A stretch of 64,000 bases of DNA from positions 1 to 64,000 of the IMG/VR virus record IMGVR_UViG_3300028827_000091; one strand, written 5' to 3'. Below the pieces are notes generated by a model. That model was not told where the DNA came from and did no database searches. It saw only the letters and a list, made by a program, of their open reading frames with translations. Made by a program: the position numbers and the translations under genes. Shown here in pieces: positions 8,455 through 16,195 of this stretch (positions are counted from its first letter, which is position 1; each line of letters opens with the position of its first letter). The DNA is from a virus.

Positions 8455-8910
8455 ATGTCCGCAATAAATTATTCTCTAAGAAATAATTTTCAGTTTGTTC
8501 TAAGCAATGCTCCGATTACATCTTTCACAGCAACAGGAGTATCGCTGCCAACAATTTCTATAAATCCTACACTTTATCCTACAAGAACACACGACATTAA
8601 AACTCCAGGTGAAAAAATCGAATTTGACCCAATAAATGTAGAGTTTATTGTTGAAGAAAATTTGAGCAACTATAAAGAAATGTATGACTGGATTCTTAAA
8701 TGCACATCATACAATGGCAATAAAATGAATGATATTTTTGCTGATGCTTCTTTAATAATACTCTCAAATAACAAACAGCCTTTAAGAACAATCAGATTTG
8801 AAGGCATCTTTCCTGGAATTCTTTCAGAAATTCAGTTTTCTACTCAAGATAGTGAACAGAACATTTCTAACGTAACATTCTACTACACGCGCTTCTTATT
8901 CGTCAACTAA
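8455..8910 (+). CDS. Tail-tube-like structural protein
   Basis: 151 residues. The opening FQFVLSNAPITSFTATGVSLPTI, then IKTPGEKIEFDPINVEFIVE and NYKEMYDWI, follows the pattern of gp19/gp54-type tail tube and tube-initiator proteins in T4-like phages of marine hosts. The fold is a beta-barrel that stacks into the tail tube or caps the baseplate. The ATG at 8455 is the first possible start because an in-frame TAA lies at 8449. A late promoter touches the start and no Shine-Dalgarno is visible. T4 has baseplate genes 25 and 26 just before uvsY, so a baseplate role fits the position. Confidence 0.6.
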   Translation: MSAINYSLRNNFQFVLSNAPITSFTATGVSLPTISINPTLYPTRTHDIKTPGEKIEFDPINVEFIVEENLSNYKEMYDWILKCTSYNGNKMNDIFADASLIILSNNKQPLRTIRFEGIFPGILSEIQFSTQDSEQNISNVTFYYTRFLFVN

Positions 8911-8913
8911 TTC

Positions 8914-8942
8914 TTGACAGACCAACGAAGAAGTGGTAGAAT
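8914..8942 (+). promoter_or_regulatory. Sigma70-type promoter, leaderless, for uvsY
   Basis: TTGACA at 8914-8919, a 17-base spacer and TAGAAT at 8937-8942. The ATG of uvsY is 7 bases downstream, so transcription would begin at the start codon. No Shine-Dalgarno is present. Confidence 0.8.
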
Positions 8943-8949
8943 TTTTCCT

Positions 8950-9348
8950 ATGAATCTCAAAGAACTGCAACGAATGGTCAAGAAGGAAATTCGAATAGAC
9001 GAAAACAATCTCGACAAATCAGCAATCAGCATTCCTATTCTACACAGCAAATATCTCCAACTTCTTCACGAATCACAAATGAAATGCGTCAAACTGAAAG
9101 CTGAATATGACCAGATATATCGAACAAAATACATTTATTATAGAAACGACCACAATATCATTTTCAAATCGAAATCTGAAATAGAAGTGATGGTAGATGG
9201 CGATGGTGAAGTTCAAGAAAAAAGAATGAAACTCGAATATGAAAAAAGCAAAGCAGAATATCTTGAAAGTGTCATTAAAATGATAGGCGGTCTTTCGTTT
9301 CTGATTCGCGATGCAATCGAATGGAAAAAATTCCAAGCAGGTATGTAG
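8950..9348 (+). CDS. uvsY: Recombination mediator UvsY
   Basis: 132 residues starting MNLKELQRMVKKEIRID. UvsY loads the UvsX recombinase onto gp32-coated single-stranded DNA. The pattern L-x-x-L near the N-terminus, HSKYLQLLHESQMKCVKLKAEYD, and the C-terminal AIEWKKFQAGM match T4 UvsY (137 aa) in order and length. The frame is open from TTG 8914, but that codon is the -35 box of the promoter. The ATG at 8950 is therefore the start, and it lies 7 bases from the -10 box. uvsW follows after a hairpin, as in T4. Confidence 0.85.
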   Translation: MNLKELQRMVKKEIRIDENNLDKSAISIPILHSKYLQLLHESQMKCVKLKAEYDQIYRTKYIYYRNDHNIIFKSKSEIEVMVDGDGEVQEKRMKLEYEKSKAEYLESVIKMIGGLSFLIRDAIEWKKFQAGM

Positions 9349-9386
9349 AAATTTCAGAAAAAGTGGTATGTTTTTCTGAAATTCTA
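9346..9386 (+). terminator. AT-rich perfect hairpin between uvsY and uvsW
   Basis: TAGAAATTTCAGAAAAA (9346-9362) pairs with TTTTTCTGAAATTCTA (9371-9386) apart from one bulged A, with an 8-base loop. The uvsY stop codon is inside the stem. It may act as a bidirectional terminator or processing site. The GC content is low, so termination strength is uncertain. Confidence 0.55.
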
Positions 9387-9415
9387 ACCTACAAATTTAC
9401 ATAGAATATTGTTGT

Positions 9416-10915
9416 ATGACTGAGAAAAAAGCTGATATAATTATTCATAAGGTTAACGATGTCTATGTATGGGTAGAGTGTGAGAATTCTATCGCATTTG
9501 AGCTAGATGAATATTTTACTTTCTTTGCTCCAAATTATAGATTTATGCCCAAATACAAGAACAAAGTCTGGGACGGGAAGATTCATCTTTTCTCTGTGCG
9601 AACAAGACAAATCTTCTTGGGGCTCGTTCCATACATTCAAAAGTTTTCTCAAAGGTTCGGATATTCTTGTTCTATAGACAAAGATGTTCTGAACAAAAAG
9701 AAAATCGAACCCAGAATAGTAAAGCAATTCCTTAAAGAACTTCACATTCATTCATCTGGAAAAAAACTTCCACCATACGACTTCCAAATGTTTGCCCTTT
9801 GGTGTGCAATGACACACAAAAGAACAATAATTCTATCTCCAACTTCTTCTGGAAAATCACTAATAATCTATGCGCTTTGTCGCTGGTTTCAAATCATACT
9901 CCCAAAAAACAAAAAAATTCTCATTCTTGCGCCTAGAACCGGGCTTGTCAAACAAATGGAATCTGATATGAAAGACTATTCATCAGAAGTTTCTTGGAAC
10001 ACAAAGAATGAAGTTCATACGATTATGGGAGGAAGAAAAAAGACATCTGATGCGCAAATCTATATCAGCACCTGGCAAAGCATCTATAGAATGAAGGAAT
10101 CTTATTTCGAACAATTTGGTGCAATCATTGTCGATGAAGTTCACGAAGCAGAGGCTTCATCTATCTGCAAGATAATGGAAAATCTTGTTGATTGTCCTAA
10201 TAGAATTGGTCTGACTGGCACACTACGAGATTCGAGAACATCGAAACTCACACTCGAAGGATTGTTCGGCCCAGCAAAAAGAATGACAACAACAAATGAA
10301 CTGATGGAAAGAAAAATTGTTGCAAAACTTAAAATTCAAGGTCTTTGTCTTGTCTACACCGATGAAGAAAAGAAAGCACTGAGAAAGGCAAAATACAAGC
10401 AAGAAATTGATTGGCTCGTTGACAACACAAGAAGAACAGATTTCATTGCGAAACTTGCTGTCGTGCAGAAAAAGAACGGACTTATCCTTTTCAATTTTAT
10501 CAAGCACGGAAAATCTATATGCAATAGAATAAAACAACTCGACCCTTCAAGAAAAGTCTATTTTGTTGACGGCTCGGTATCTGCAGACAAAAGAGAAGAA
10601 ATACGTCACCTGGTAGAAAGAGGCAAGAATGTCATTGTGGTTGCTTCTTATGGAACATTTTCTACAGGAATTTCAATCAAGAACATTCATTGGATTCAGT
10701 TCGCATCACCTACAAAATCAAAAATACGAACATTGCAGTCAATAGGCAGAGGACTTAGAATCAACAAAGAAAAAAACTCTGTTATCTTATACGACATCGC
10801 TGATGATTTATCTTGGAAAAGACACGAAAACTATTCTCTGAAACATTTTTCTTCACGCATTGACTTCTACAATCGTGAGAAGTTCGAATTCAAAATGAAA
10901 CGAATTCGAATCTGA
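9416..10915 (+). CDS. uvsW: Recombination DNA/RNA helicase UvsW
   Basis: Superfamily 2 helicase that reverses forks, migrates branches and unwinds R-loops at T4 origins. Visible motifs are Walker A SPTSSGKSLI (141-150), DEVHE (240-244), GLTGTL, and the C-terminal motif VI region QSIGRGLRINKE. The N-terminal 110 residues correspond to the double-stranded-DNA-binding part. Length 499 against 503 in T4. The ATG is preceded by CATAGAATATTGTTGT, with a -10-like TAGAAT 8 bases upstream and no good ribosome site. Confidence 0.93.
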   Translation: MTEKKADIIIHKVNDVYVWVECENSIAFELDEYFTFFAPNYRFMPKYKNKVWDGKIHLFSVRTRQIFLGLVPYIQKFSQRFGYSCSIDKDVLNKKKIEPRIVKQFLKELHIHSSGKKLPPYDFQMFALWCAMTHKRTIILSPTSSGKSLIIYALCRWFQIILPKNKKILILAPRTGLVKQMESDMKDYSSEVSWNTKNEVHTIMGGRKKTSDAQIYISTWQSIYRMKESYFEQFGAIIVDEVHEAEASSICKIMENLVDCPNRIGLTGTLRDSRTSKLTLEGLFGPAKRMTTTNELMERKIVAKLKIQGLCLVYTDEEKKALRKAKYKQEIDWLVDNTRRTDFIAKLAVVQKKNGLILFNFIKHGKSICNRIKQLDPSRKVYFVDGSVSADKREEIRHLVERGKNVIVVASYGTFSTGISIKNIHWIQFASPTKSKIRTLQSIGRGLRINKEKNSVILYDIADDLSWKRHENYSLKHFSSRIDFYNREKFEFKMKRIRI

Positions 10916-10974
10916 GGAGGCCAGCGGCGCGGAGGGTGCTGATTCCGAAAAGGGGACAACACCGAAACATCAAG

Positions 10975-11009
10975 GAAAGGTCAAGGCCATCTTTCTTTTT
11001 CTTTTTTTC
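10975..11009 (+). terminator. Probable terminator after uvsW
   Basis: GAAAG (10975-10979) can pair with CTTTC (10991-10995), followed by a long T-rich run. Just upstream GGTG...CACC (10934-10962) encloses TTCCGAAAAGG, a second hairpin. It lies shortly after the uvsW stop. Confidence 0.5.
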
Positions 11010-11027
11010 TAGCTCAATTTTTCAACA

Positions 11028-11269
11028 AATGTAGAAGACCGAATCAATTCGTCTAATGTAGAAGACCGACATCTGCTAATGTAGAAGGCGAAGCCGAAGG
11101 CGTAGCCGCACGGACTGTCAAGGCGGAGAAGTTCTGAGTGAGGACGAAGTCCGAGCGAAGGCATCGAAGGACGAAGTCCGAGATGCAAAATAGTTACCAA
11201 GATGGTTTTTCTTTTTTTTGGTCGTTCGCATCGGCTTCGCCTCTGCTCACTATAAGCAACCAAGATGGT
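11028..11269 (+). repeat. Noncoding block of short direct repeats and three-base-loop hairpins
   Basis: AATGTAGAAG recurs at 11028, 11055 and 11078, the first two extended by ACCGA. GGACGAAGTCCGAG occurs exactly at 11142 and 11169. ACCAAGATGGT occurs at 11196 and 11259. Many units are minimal hairpins with three-base loops: GGC-GAA-GCC, GGC-GTA-GCC, GGAC-GAA-GTCC (twice), ACCA-AGA-TGGT (twice). GCGAAGC is known as an unusually stable DNA mini-hairpin. An origin-like or recombination-related role is possible but unproven. Confidence 0.6.
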
Positions 11270-11341
11270 ATAGATGAAGGGATTAGCAATAAAGGATTGT
11301 TAATAACGAATGGTGGGGAGGACTTTAACCTCCAGCTCCCA

Positions 11342-11697
11342 CTACCCCGGACTCGCGTTTCCACTTGTCCCTCGCTGTTCGCCACTATAGCTCTAAGGCA
11401 ACCATATCTGATTTCGGAATCTCCGTTTTCGTAGATTCCGCCGATAACAGATTTAGGTTATGGCTCCGGTGCCCTATTTGATTATGCACGATTAAGTTAA
11501 CACAATCAAGGGTTATTCTTGAAGAAAAAACAATGTTACAAGAACACTGCTTGCCCAAATCTATCATTGGTAAGTGACGACAAATTTGAGCGCGATTCTC
11601 CTACCCCGGTAAAGTAGTTTATCGCCGACACCTTTTGACGGGTGACGTATTCCGAACAAACATATCCGATTGCGGAATTCAATCAAAAAGGATATGC
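11342..11697. ncRNA. Two-copy structured element in the uvsW-gp55 gap
   Basis: CTACCCCGG at 11342 is followed 61 bases later by CATATCTGATTTCGGAAT. CTACCCCGG at 11601 is followed 60 bases later by CATATCCGATTGCGGAAT. The same two motifs at the same spacing mark a repeated element about 85 bases long. In copy 1 GGAATCT pairs with AGATTCC, enclosed by ATCTG/CAGAT and AACC/GGTT. In copy 2 CATATCC pairs with GGATATG around GATTG/CAATC. No convincing ORF covers it. The strand is unknown, as is the function. Confidence 0.5.
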
Positions 11698-11831
11698 CTT
11701 ACCAATTTCTAACACATTATATACGACTATTTATACAATGTCAAGTCTCAAGATAGAAAATAAATTTCTACACTGGTAATATATAGTGATTGAAAACTCT
11801 ATTTTCAAGTCCTCAGGTAAAAAACTTTATC

Positions 11832-11860
11832 TTGACACTTTCACCGTAAATCTATATAAT
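11832..11860 (+). promoter_or_regulatory. Sigma70-type promoter for gp55
   Basis: TTGACA at 11832-11837, a 17-base spacer and TATAAT at 11855-11860. The leader ends in AGGAG (11890-11894) four bases before the ATG. Confidence 0.88.
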
Positions 11861-11898
11861 TCATATCTATACTGCATCGGTATAGACTTAGGAGAAAT

Positions 11899-12465
11899 AT
11901 GAACAAAACGAAAGATACTTCAACACATTACGTTTCAAACAAAGAGTTTCTACAAGACTTCATTGAATATAAAAAAGCAGTTTCAGACGCCGAACGTGAA
12001 GGTAAGCCCAAACCAAGATTGCCAGATTCAATAGGAATAAAAATAATGGCAATTGCGGAAAGGTTGTCGTTCAAGCCGAATTTCATCAATTATTTTTTCC
12101 GAGAAGAGATGGTTGAAGATGCAATAGAAAATTGTATAATGTATGCCGATAACTTCGACCCCGAAAAGAGTAAAAATCCTTTTTCGTACTTTACTCAAAT
12201 ATGTTATTTTGCCTTCATTCGGCGCATCCAAAAAGAGAAGAAACATTTTCAGACCAAAGTCAAATATGTTCAGCGTGCATCAACACTTCTTCAAGAATCA
12301 TCTATTCAAGACCACGACACAGACGAAGACTATAAGAATTCATATCTTGAATTTTTGAGAGGATTCTATGATGTGGAGCTTGATGAAGAAGATGAGAAAA
12401 AAGAAAGAAAGAAAAGAGAAACAAAAACAACAACGGTTGACCTGACAGAGGTATGTGATGGCTAA
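11899..12465 (+). CDS. 55: Late-transcription sigma factor gp55
   Basis: 188 residues. Gp55 replaces sigma70 on host RNA polymerase and reads the octamer TATAAATA. The N-terminal YVSNKEFLQDFIEYK, then DSIGIKIMAIAERLSFKPNF, EEMVEDAIENC and KSKNPFSYFTQICYFAFIRRIQKEKK line up with T4 gp55 (185 aa); the last is the sigma region-2-like helix. The C-terminus is charged and ends before the short clamp-binding type tail. It overlaps the start of gene 47. Ten matching late boxes in the window are its expected targets. Confidence 0.9.
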   Translation: MNKTKDTSTHYVSNKEFLQDFIEYKKAVSDAEREGKPKPRLPDSIGIKIMAIAERLSFKPNFINYFFREEMVEDAIENCIMYADNFDPEKSKNPFSYFTQICYFAFIRRIQKEKKHFQTKVKYVQRASTLLQESSIQDHDTDEDYKNSYLEFLRGFYDVELDEEDEKKERKKRETKTTTVDLTEVCDG

Positions 12466-13531
12466 AATCGCTATTCTTGGAGATACACATTTTGGTGCAA
12501 GGAATGATTCAGAAGTGTTCAATGAATATTTCTTCAAGTTCTACGAAAATGTGTTTTTTCCGTATTGTGTAGAAAATGGCATTTCTAGAATCATTCAGAC
12601 GGGCGATTTTATGGATAGAAGAAAAAGCGTCAATTTCAAAATTCTTCACGAAACAAACAGAAGGTTTATGGATAAGCTCGCAGAGTTGATTCCTGATATT
12701 AAAATTGATATGATTCCTGGAAATCACGACATCTACTATAGATACACAAACGAGATAAATTCTTTGAAAGAATTGTTTTCTTGGAGGGATTTTGTCGTTG
12801 TTCACGACGAACAACCTACGACAATTGAAATTGATGGACTCAAAATTGATATGATTCCTTGGATTAACAAATACAATTTCAAGAATACTTTAGAATTCAT
12901 TGAAAACAGTATGAGCGACGTTTGTGTCGGTCACTTTGAAATTGTAGGTTTTGATATGCAGGCTGGAATCCCAGGACACGGCGGCCTAGATAGAAAGATA
13001 TTCAGTCATTATGACTTGGTTCTTTCGGGCCACTATCATACAAAATCTGAAAAAGGAAACATACGGTATGTCGGTACGCCATATGAAATAACTTGGAGTG
13101 ATTATGACGACCCGAAAGGATTTCACGTTCTTGATACAGAATCAAGAGAATTAGAATTTATCAAGAATCCTTATAAAATGTTTCATAAAGCATTCTTTTG
13201 TTCAGATGTCGATTATGAAGAATTTGATTTCAAAGAGCTAGAGGGCGGCATCGTGAAGGTCATTGTCAAAGATAGAAACGATAGCAAAAAATATGACTGG
13301 TTCTTAGATAAAATTATTGAAGCAATGCCGAATGATTTTTCTGTCGTTGAATCGGATGTTGTTCTAGTTGAAGGCGTTGATGCAGAATCCTTTGAGGCTC
13401 TAGATACTTTCACTGTTCTGAGAAATGCAGCAGCATCTGTTGCTGAATCAGAATCTCTCAACAAAAAGAAAATGCAGTCATTCATTCAAGAACTCTACAC
13501 AGAAGCAGTGGCCCAAGGAAGAGACCAGTAG
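12458..13531 (+). CDS. 47: Recombination nuclease subunit gp47
   Basis: Mre11/SbcD-type metallophosphoesterase that resects double-strand ends together with gp46. Signature blocks are GDTHFG (residues 8-13), GDFMDRR, PGNHD and GHYHTKS, all with their metal ligands. The frame also offers GTG 12455, but GAGG at 12448-12451 is spaced for the ATG at 12458. It overlaps gene 55 by eight bases and its stop abuts the gp46 start, so the three are translated as a coupled set. Length about 357, near T4's 339. Confidence 0.93.
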   Translation: MAKIAILGDTHFGARNDSEVFNEYFFKFYENVFFPYCVENGISRIIQTGDFMDRRKSVNFKILHETNRRFMDKLAELIPDIKIDMIPGNHDIYYRYTNEINSLKELFSWRDFVVVHDEQPTTIEIDGLKIDMIPWINKYNFKNTLEFIENSMSDVCVGHFEIVGFDMQAGIPGHGGLDRKIFSHYDLVLSGHYHTKSEKGNIRYVGTPYEITWSDYDDPKGFHVLDTESRELEFIKNPYKMFHKAFFCSDVDYEEFDFKELEGGIVKVIVKDRNDSKKYDWFLDKIIEAMPNDFSVVESDVVLVEGVDAESFEALDTFTVLRNAAASVAESESLNKKKMQSFIQELYTEAVAQGRDQ

Positions 13532-15256
13532 ATGATAGTTTTCACAAAGATAAAATACAAGAATTTTCTTTCTGCAGGAAACAAATTCATTGAAATAGAA
13601 CTGAACAAGACAAACACAACGTTAATAATTGGTCCGAACGGAAGCGGAAAATCTGCAGGCATCATTGATGCAATTTATTTTGCTCTGTATGGTAAACCTT
13701 ATAGAAAAATCAAAAAAGACCAGATTGTCAATAGCATAAATGAAAAGAATTGTCTTGTTGAACTTGAATTTGAAATAGGAAAAACAAAATATAAGATTTG
13801 TCGTGGAATTCGTCCAAACAGATTCGACATCTACATAGATGGTAAATTGAAAGAGAACACCTCGTCAATCAAAGATTATCAGGATTATCTTGAAGATTCA
13901 ATTCTGAAAATGAATTCTACCACAATGAAACAAATTGTGTTTCTTGGTTCTACGACCTTTGTTCCTTTTATGCGTCTTTGTGCAAATGATAGAAGAAAGG
14001 TGATTGAAGAAATTCTTGATATTCAAGTATTCTCGCAAATGAATCAAATTCTGAAGAGTCGTGGTGCAACTCTTGCTTCGAAATATTCTGACCTTCAGCA
14101 CAAAATAAAGATGGTGAAAACAAAAATTGAATTGAAAGAAGAGCATCGCGATGAGTTGCTCCAACAAAAAGAGGAACAAATTGAACAGAATAACAAACAG
14201 ATTGAATGTTTGAGGGAAGACATAAAGAAGATTGAGAAGGAAAGTGATGAACTTTCGCTTTTGATTGATAGCAGCCTTTCGAAAATCACAAAGGAAGGAA
14301 AACTGAAAACGAATTCTTCAGAGTTATCTACGATGCTGGCTTCAATCAAAAAGAATAGAAACAAATATAAAAAAGAAATTGTGTTTTTCAGAGAGAATGA
14401 CGAATGCCCTACCTGCAATCAAATAATCCATAAAGAATTTCGTGCTGAATCAATCAAGTATCGAGAAGAGAAGCTGAAAGAGTGTGAGAAGGCAATTTCT
14501 CTTGCTGAGAAGACTCTAGAAGGGTTTGCAAAGCAATTAGAAGAGGTTGCAGAGATACAAAAATTCATCAATGAAAATGAAAGGAAGATGTCGACCAATA
14601 ATATGAGAATTAGAACCATCTCAGAGCACATCAGGTCCCTGGAGACTGCGAATAAGAAAATTTTTGATGAAGACTATACCGAAAACTCTTCCGACGTGGA
14701 GAAAGAGATACAGGGCTTGAGAGACGAACTTCGAAATTATCAGCTAGAAAAATCAGAGCTGTCAGATACAGGACAATATTATTCACTGATTTCGACACTT
14801 CTCAAAGATAATGGAATTAAATCACAAATCATAAGAAACTATTTGCCTACTATCAATAGTCTGATACGAAAGTATTTAGAGATTCTAGAGTTTCCTTGTG
14901 AATTTACATTTGACGAGAATTTCAATGAGACGCTGAAATCAAGATATCGCGATAATTTCAGCTATGCAAATTTCTCAGAAGGCCAGAAGTTGAGAATCGA
15001 TTTGGCTCTACTTTTTGCTTGGCGAGAGCTTGCTCGACTCCGCAATTCCGCCTCAACAAACCTGCTTGTTCTTGACGAAATTGGTTCAAGTTCTCTTGAT
15101 GCAGAAGGAACGGAAGCTTTCTTGAGAATCATTGAAGAAACGACAGACAATTCAAACATTTTTGTTATCACCCACGATAACTCTATAACAGACCAGTTCA
15201 ATCGCTGTCTTGAATATAGTCTACAAGATAATTTTTCGGTGATGAAAGAATATTGA
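13532..15256 (+). CDS. 46: Recombination ATPase subunit gp46
   Basis: Rad50/SbcC-type SMC-like ATPase. Walker A GPNGSGKS is at 34-41; long coiled coils run from about 180 to 430 and are joined by a zinc hook CPTC at residues 292-295. The signature region FSEGQKLRIDLALLFAW and Walker B LLVLDEIGSSSLD lie near 490-520, and the H-loop is VITHDN. 574 residues against 560 in T4. It begins at ATG 13532 immediately after the gp47 stop. With gp47 it prepares DNA ends for UvsX-driven recombination-dependent replication. Confidence 0.95.
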   Translation: MIVFTKIKYKNFLSAGNKFIEIELNKTNTTLIIGPNGSGKSAGIIDAIYFALYGKPYRKIKKDQIVNSINEKNCLVELEFEIGKTKYKICRGIRPNRFDIYIDGKLKENTSSIKDYQDYLEDSILKMNSTTMKQIVFLGSTTFVPFMRLCANDRRKVIEEILDIQVFSQMNQILKSRGATLASKYSDLQHKIKMVKTKIELKEEHRDELLQQKEEQIEQNNKQIECLREDIKKIEKESDELSLLIDSSLSKITKEGKLKTNSSELSTMLASIKKNRNKYKKEIVFFRENDECPTCNQIIHKEFRAESIKYREEKLKECEKAISLAEKTLEGFAKQLEEVAEIQKFINENERKMSTNNMRIRTISEHIRSLETANKKIFDEDYTENSSDVEKEIQGLRDELRNYQLEKSELSDTGQYYSLISTLLKDNGIKSQIIRNYLPTINSLIRKYLEILEFPCEFTFDENFNETLKSRYRDNFSYANFSEGQKLRIDLALLFAWRELARLRNSASTNLLVLDEIGSSSLDAEGTEAFLRIIEETTDNSNIFVITHDNSITDQFNRCLEYSLQDNFSVMKEY

Positions 15257-15266
15257 AGATAATGGT

Positions 15267-15295
15267 TTGACAAAAAGGAAGGATTGGTGTAGGAT
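15267..15295 (+). promoter_or_regulatory. Sigma70-type promoter, leaderless, for phosphoesterase
   Basis: TTGACA at 15267-15272, a 17-base spacer and TAGGAT at 15290-15295, with the ATG only 6 bases further on. AGGA inside the -10 box could serve as ribosome site for read-through transcripts only. Confidence 0.75.
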
Positions 15296-15301
15296 TCACA
15301 T

Positions 15302-16120
15302 ATGAAGATACAAATTGGGTCAGATTTACATCGAGAATTTGTGCGTGACTGGTTCTCTAAGAATAGTCGAACTCGACTCTATGACCCTTCAGTTCCGCAG
15401 AATGAAAATATGACAAATCCTCTCGACCGAGCAGGTGAGTACGGTATTGGATTGCGCTTTTTCTTCGACAAAGTTGAGAATGTAGATATTCTCGTCCTTG
15501 CTGGTGATATTGAATATATGCGTCGGTTTGAGGATATGGATACTCTCTTTCGTGAAGGGCTGGAGCTTGCTCGGCACGTTGTTTATGTCCCGGGAAATCA
15601 CGATTTTTATCGCTCTAGAATTTGCAAGATTCAAGAACTCAAAGAGAAATATACGAATTCAAAGAACATTCATATCCTTTACAACACATCTATAGATATT
15701 GAAGGTGTCAAGATTTTTGGCGGCACTCAATGGGGAAATCTAAATCCTGCTAACGAAATGACATATCGGTATAGCCTGAACGACTTTAGAAAAATCAAAA
15801 TGTTCTCTCCTACTGATATGATAAGAGAACATTTGAAATTTCGAAATGCTCTAGAAAAGATGTTGCCTGATGTTGTCGTATCTCATTTTTTGCCTTGCAC
15901 AAAATCAATCCCTGCAAGATTCGCACACGATGCGATTATGAATGATTACTATTGCACAGATATGACACCATATTTTTATAATGTAAAACTTTGGATTCAC
16001 GGTCATACACACGATGCCTGTGACTACAATGTGGGCGACACTCGAGTTGTTTGTAATCCACACGGATATTTCGGCTATGAGAATATTGTTTTTGATAGAA
16101 AATTCGTTGTAGAAATTTGA
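15302..16120 (+). CDS. Calcineurin-like metallophosphoesterase
   Basis: 272 residues with the complete dimetal phosphoesterase set: SDLHRE (residues 6-11), VLAGDIEYM, VPGNHDFY, SHFLP and HGHTHDACDY, followed by NPHGYFGYEN. The substrate is unknown. Similar proteins in bacteria and phages are annotated only as phosphohydrolases. It sits after the gp47/46 pair and has its own promoter. It is not a second Mre11, because it lacks the gp46-binding tail and is shorter. The NPxGY tail is common in cytosolic phosphoesterases of this class. Confidence 0.8.
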   Translation: MKIQIGSDLHREFVRDWFSKNSRTRLYDPSVPQNENMTNPLDRAGEYGIGLRFFFDKVENVDILVLAGDIEYMRRFEDMDTLFREGLELARHVVYVPGNHDFYRSRICKIQELKEKYTNSKNIHILYNTSIDIEGVKIFGGTQWGNLNPANEMTYRYSLNDFRKIKMFSPTDMIREHLKFRNALEKMLPDVVVSHFLPCTKSIPARFAHDAIMNDYYCTDMTPYFYNVKLWIHGHTHDACDYNVGDTRVVCNPHGYFGYENIVFDRKFVVEI

Positions 16121-16129
16121 ATCTTTTTC

Positions 16130-16184
16130 TTGACAGCATTGTCTACTTCGTGTAGACTCTTGGCAGTGAGTGAGTGAAAAGGAG
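16130..16184 (+). promoter_or_regulatory. Promoter and leader, copy 1 of a duplicated control region
   Basis: TTGACA 16130-16135, 17 bases, TAGACT 16153-16158. TCTAC-TTCGT-GTAGA forms a dyad over the -10 box. The leader CTTGGCAGTGAGTGAGTG through AAAAGGAG is identical to that at 18345-18386 before the partner gene, so the two genes should be co-regulated. Confidence 0.85.
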
Positions 16185-16195
16185 TTGATTTCGTA

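Noticed and set aside
11300-11345. Minus-strand tRNA suggested by GGAGG-TTAAAGT-CCTCC
   Set aside because: Looks like a T arm, but the acceptor and anticodon arms cannot be placed around it.
11138-11434. 98-residue plus-strand ORF in the uvsW-gp55 gap
   Set aside because: Low-complexity product made of the hairpin repeats, no ribosome site, and it crosses the repeated structured element.
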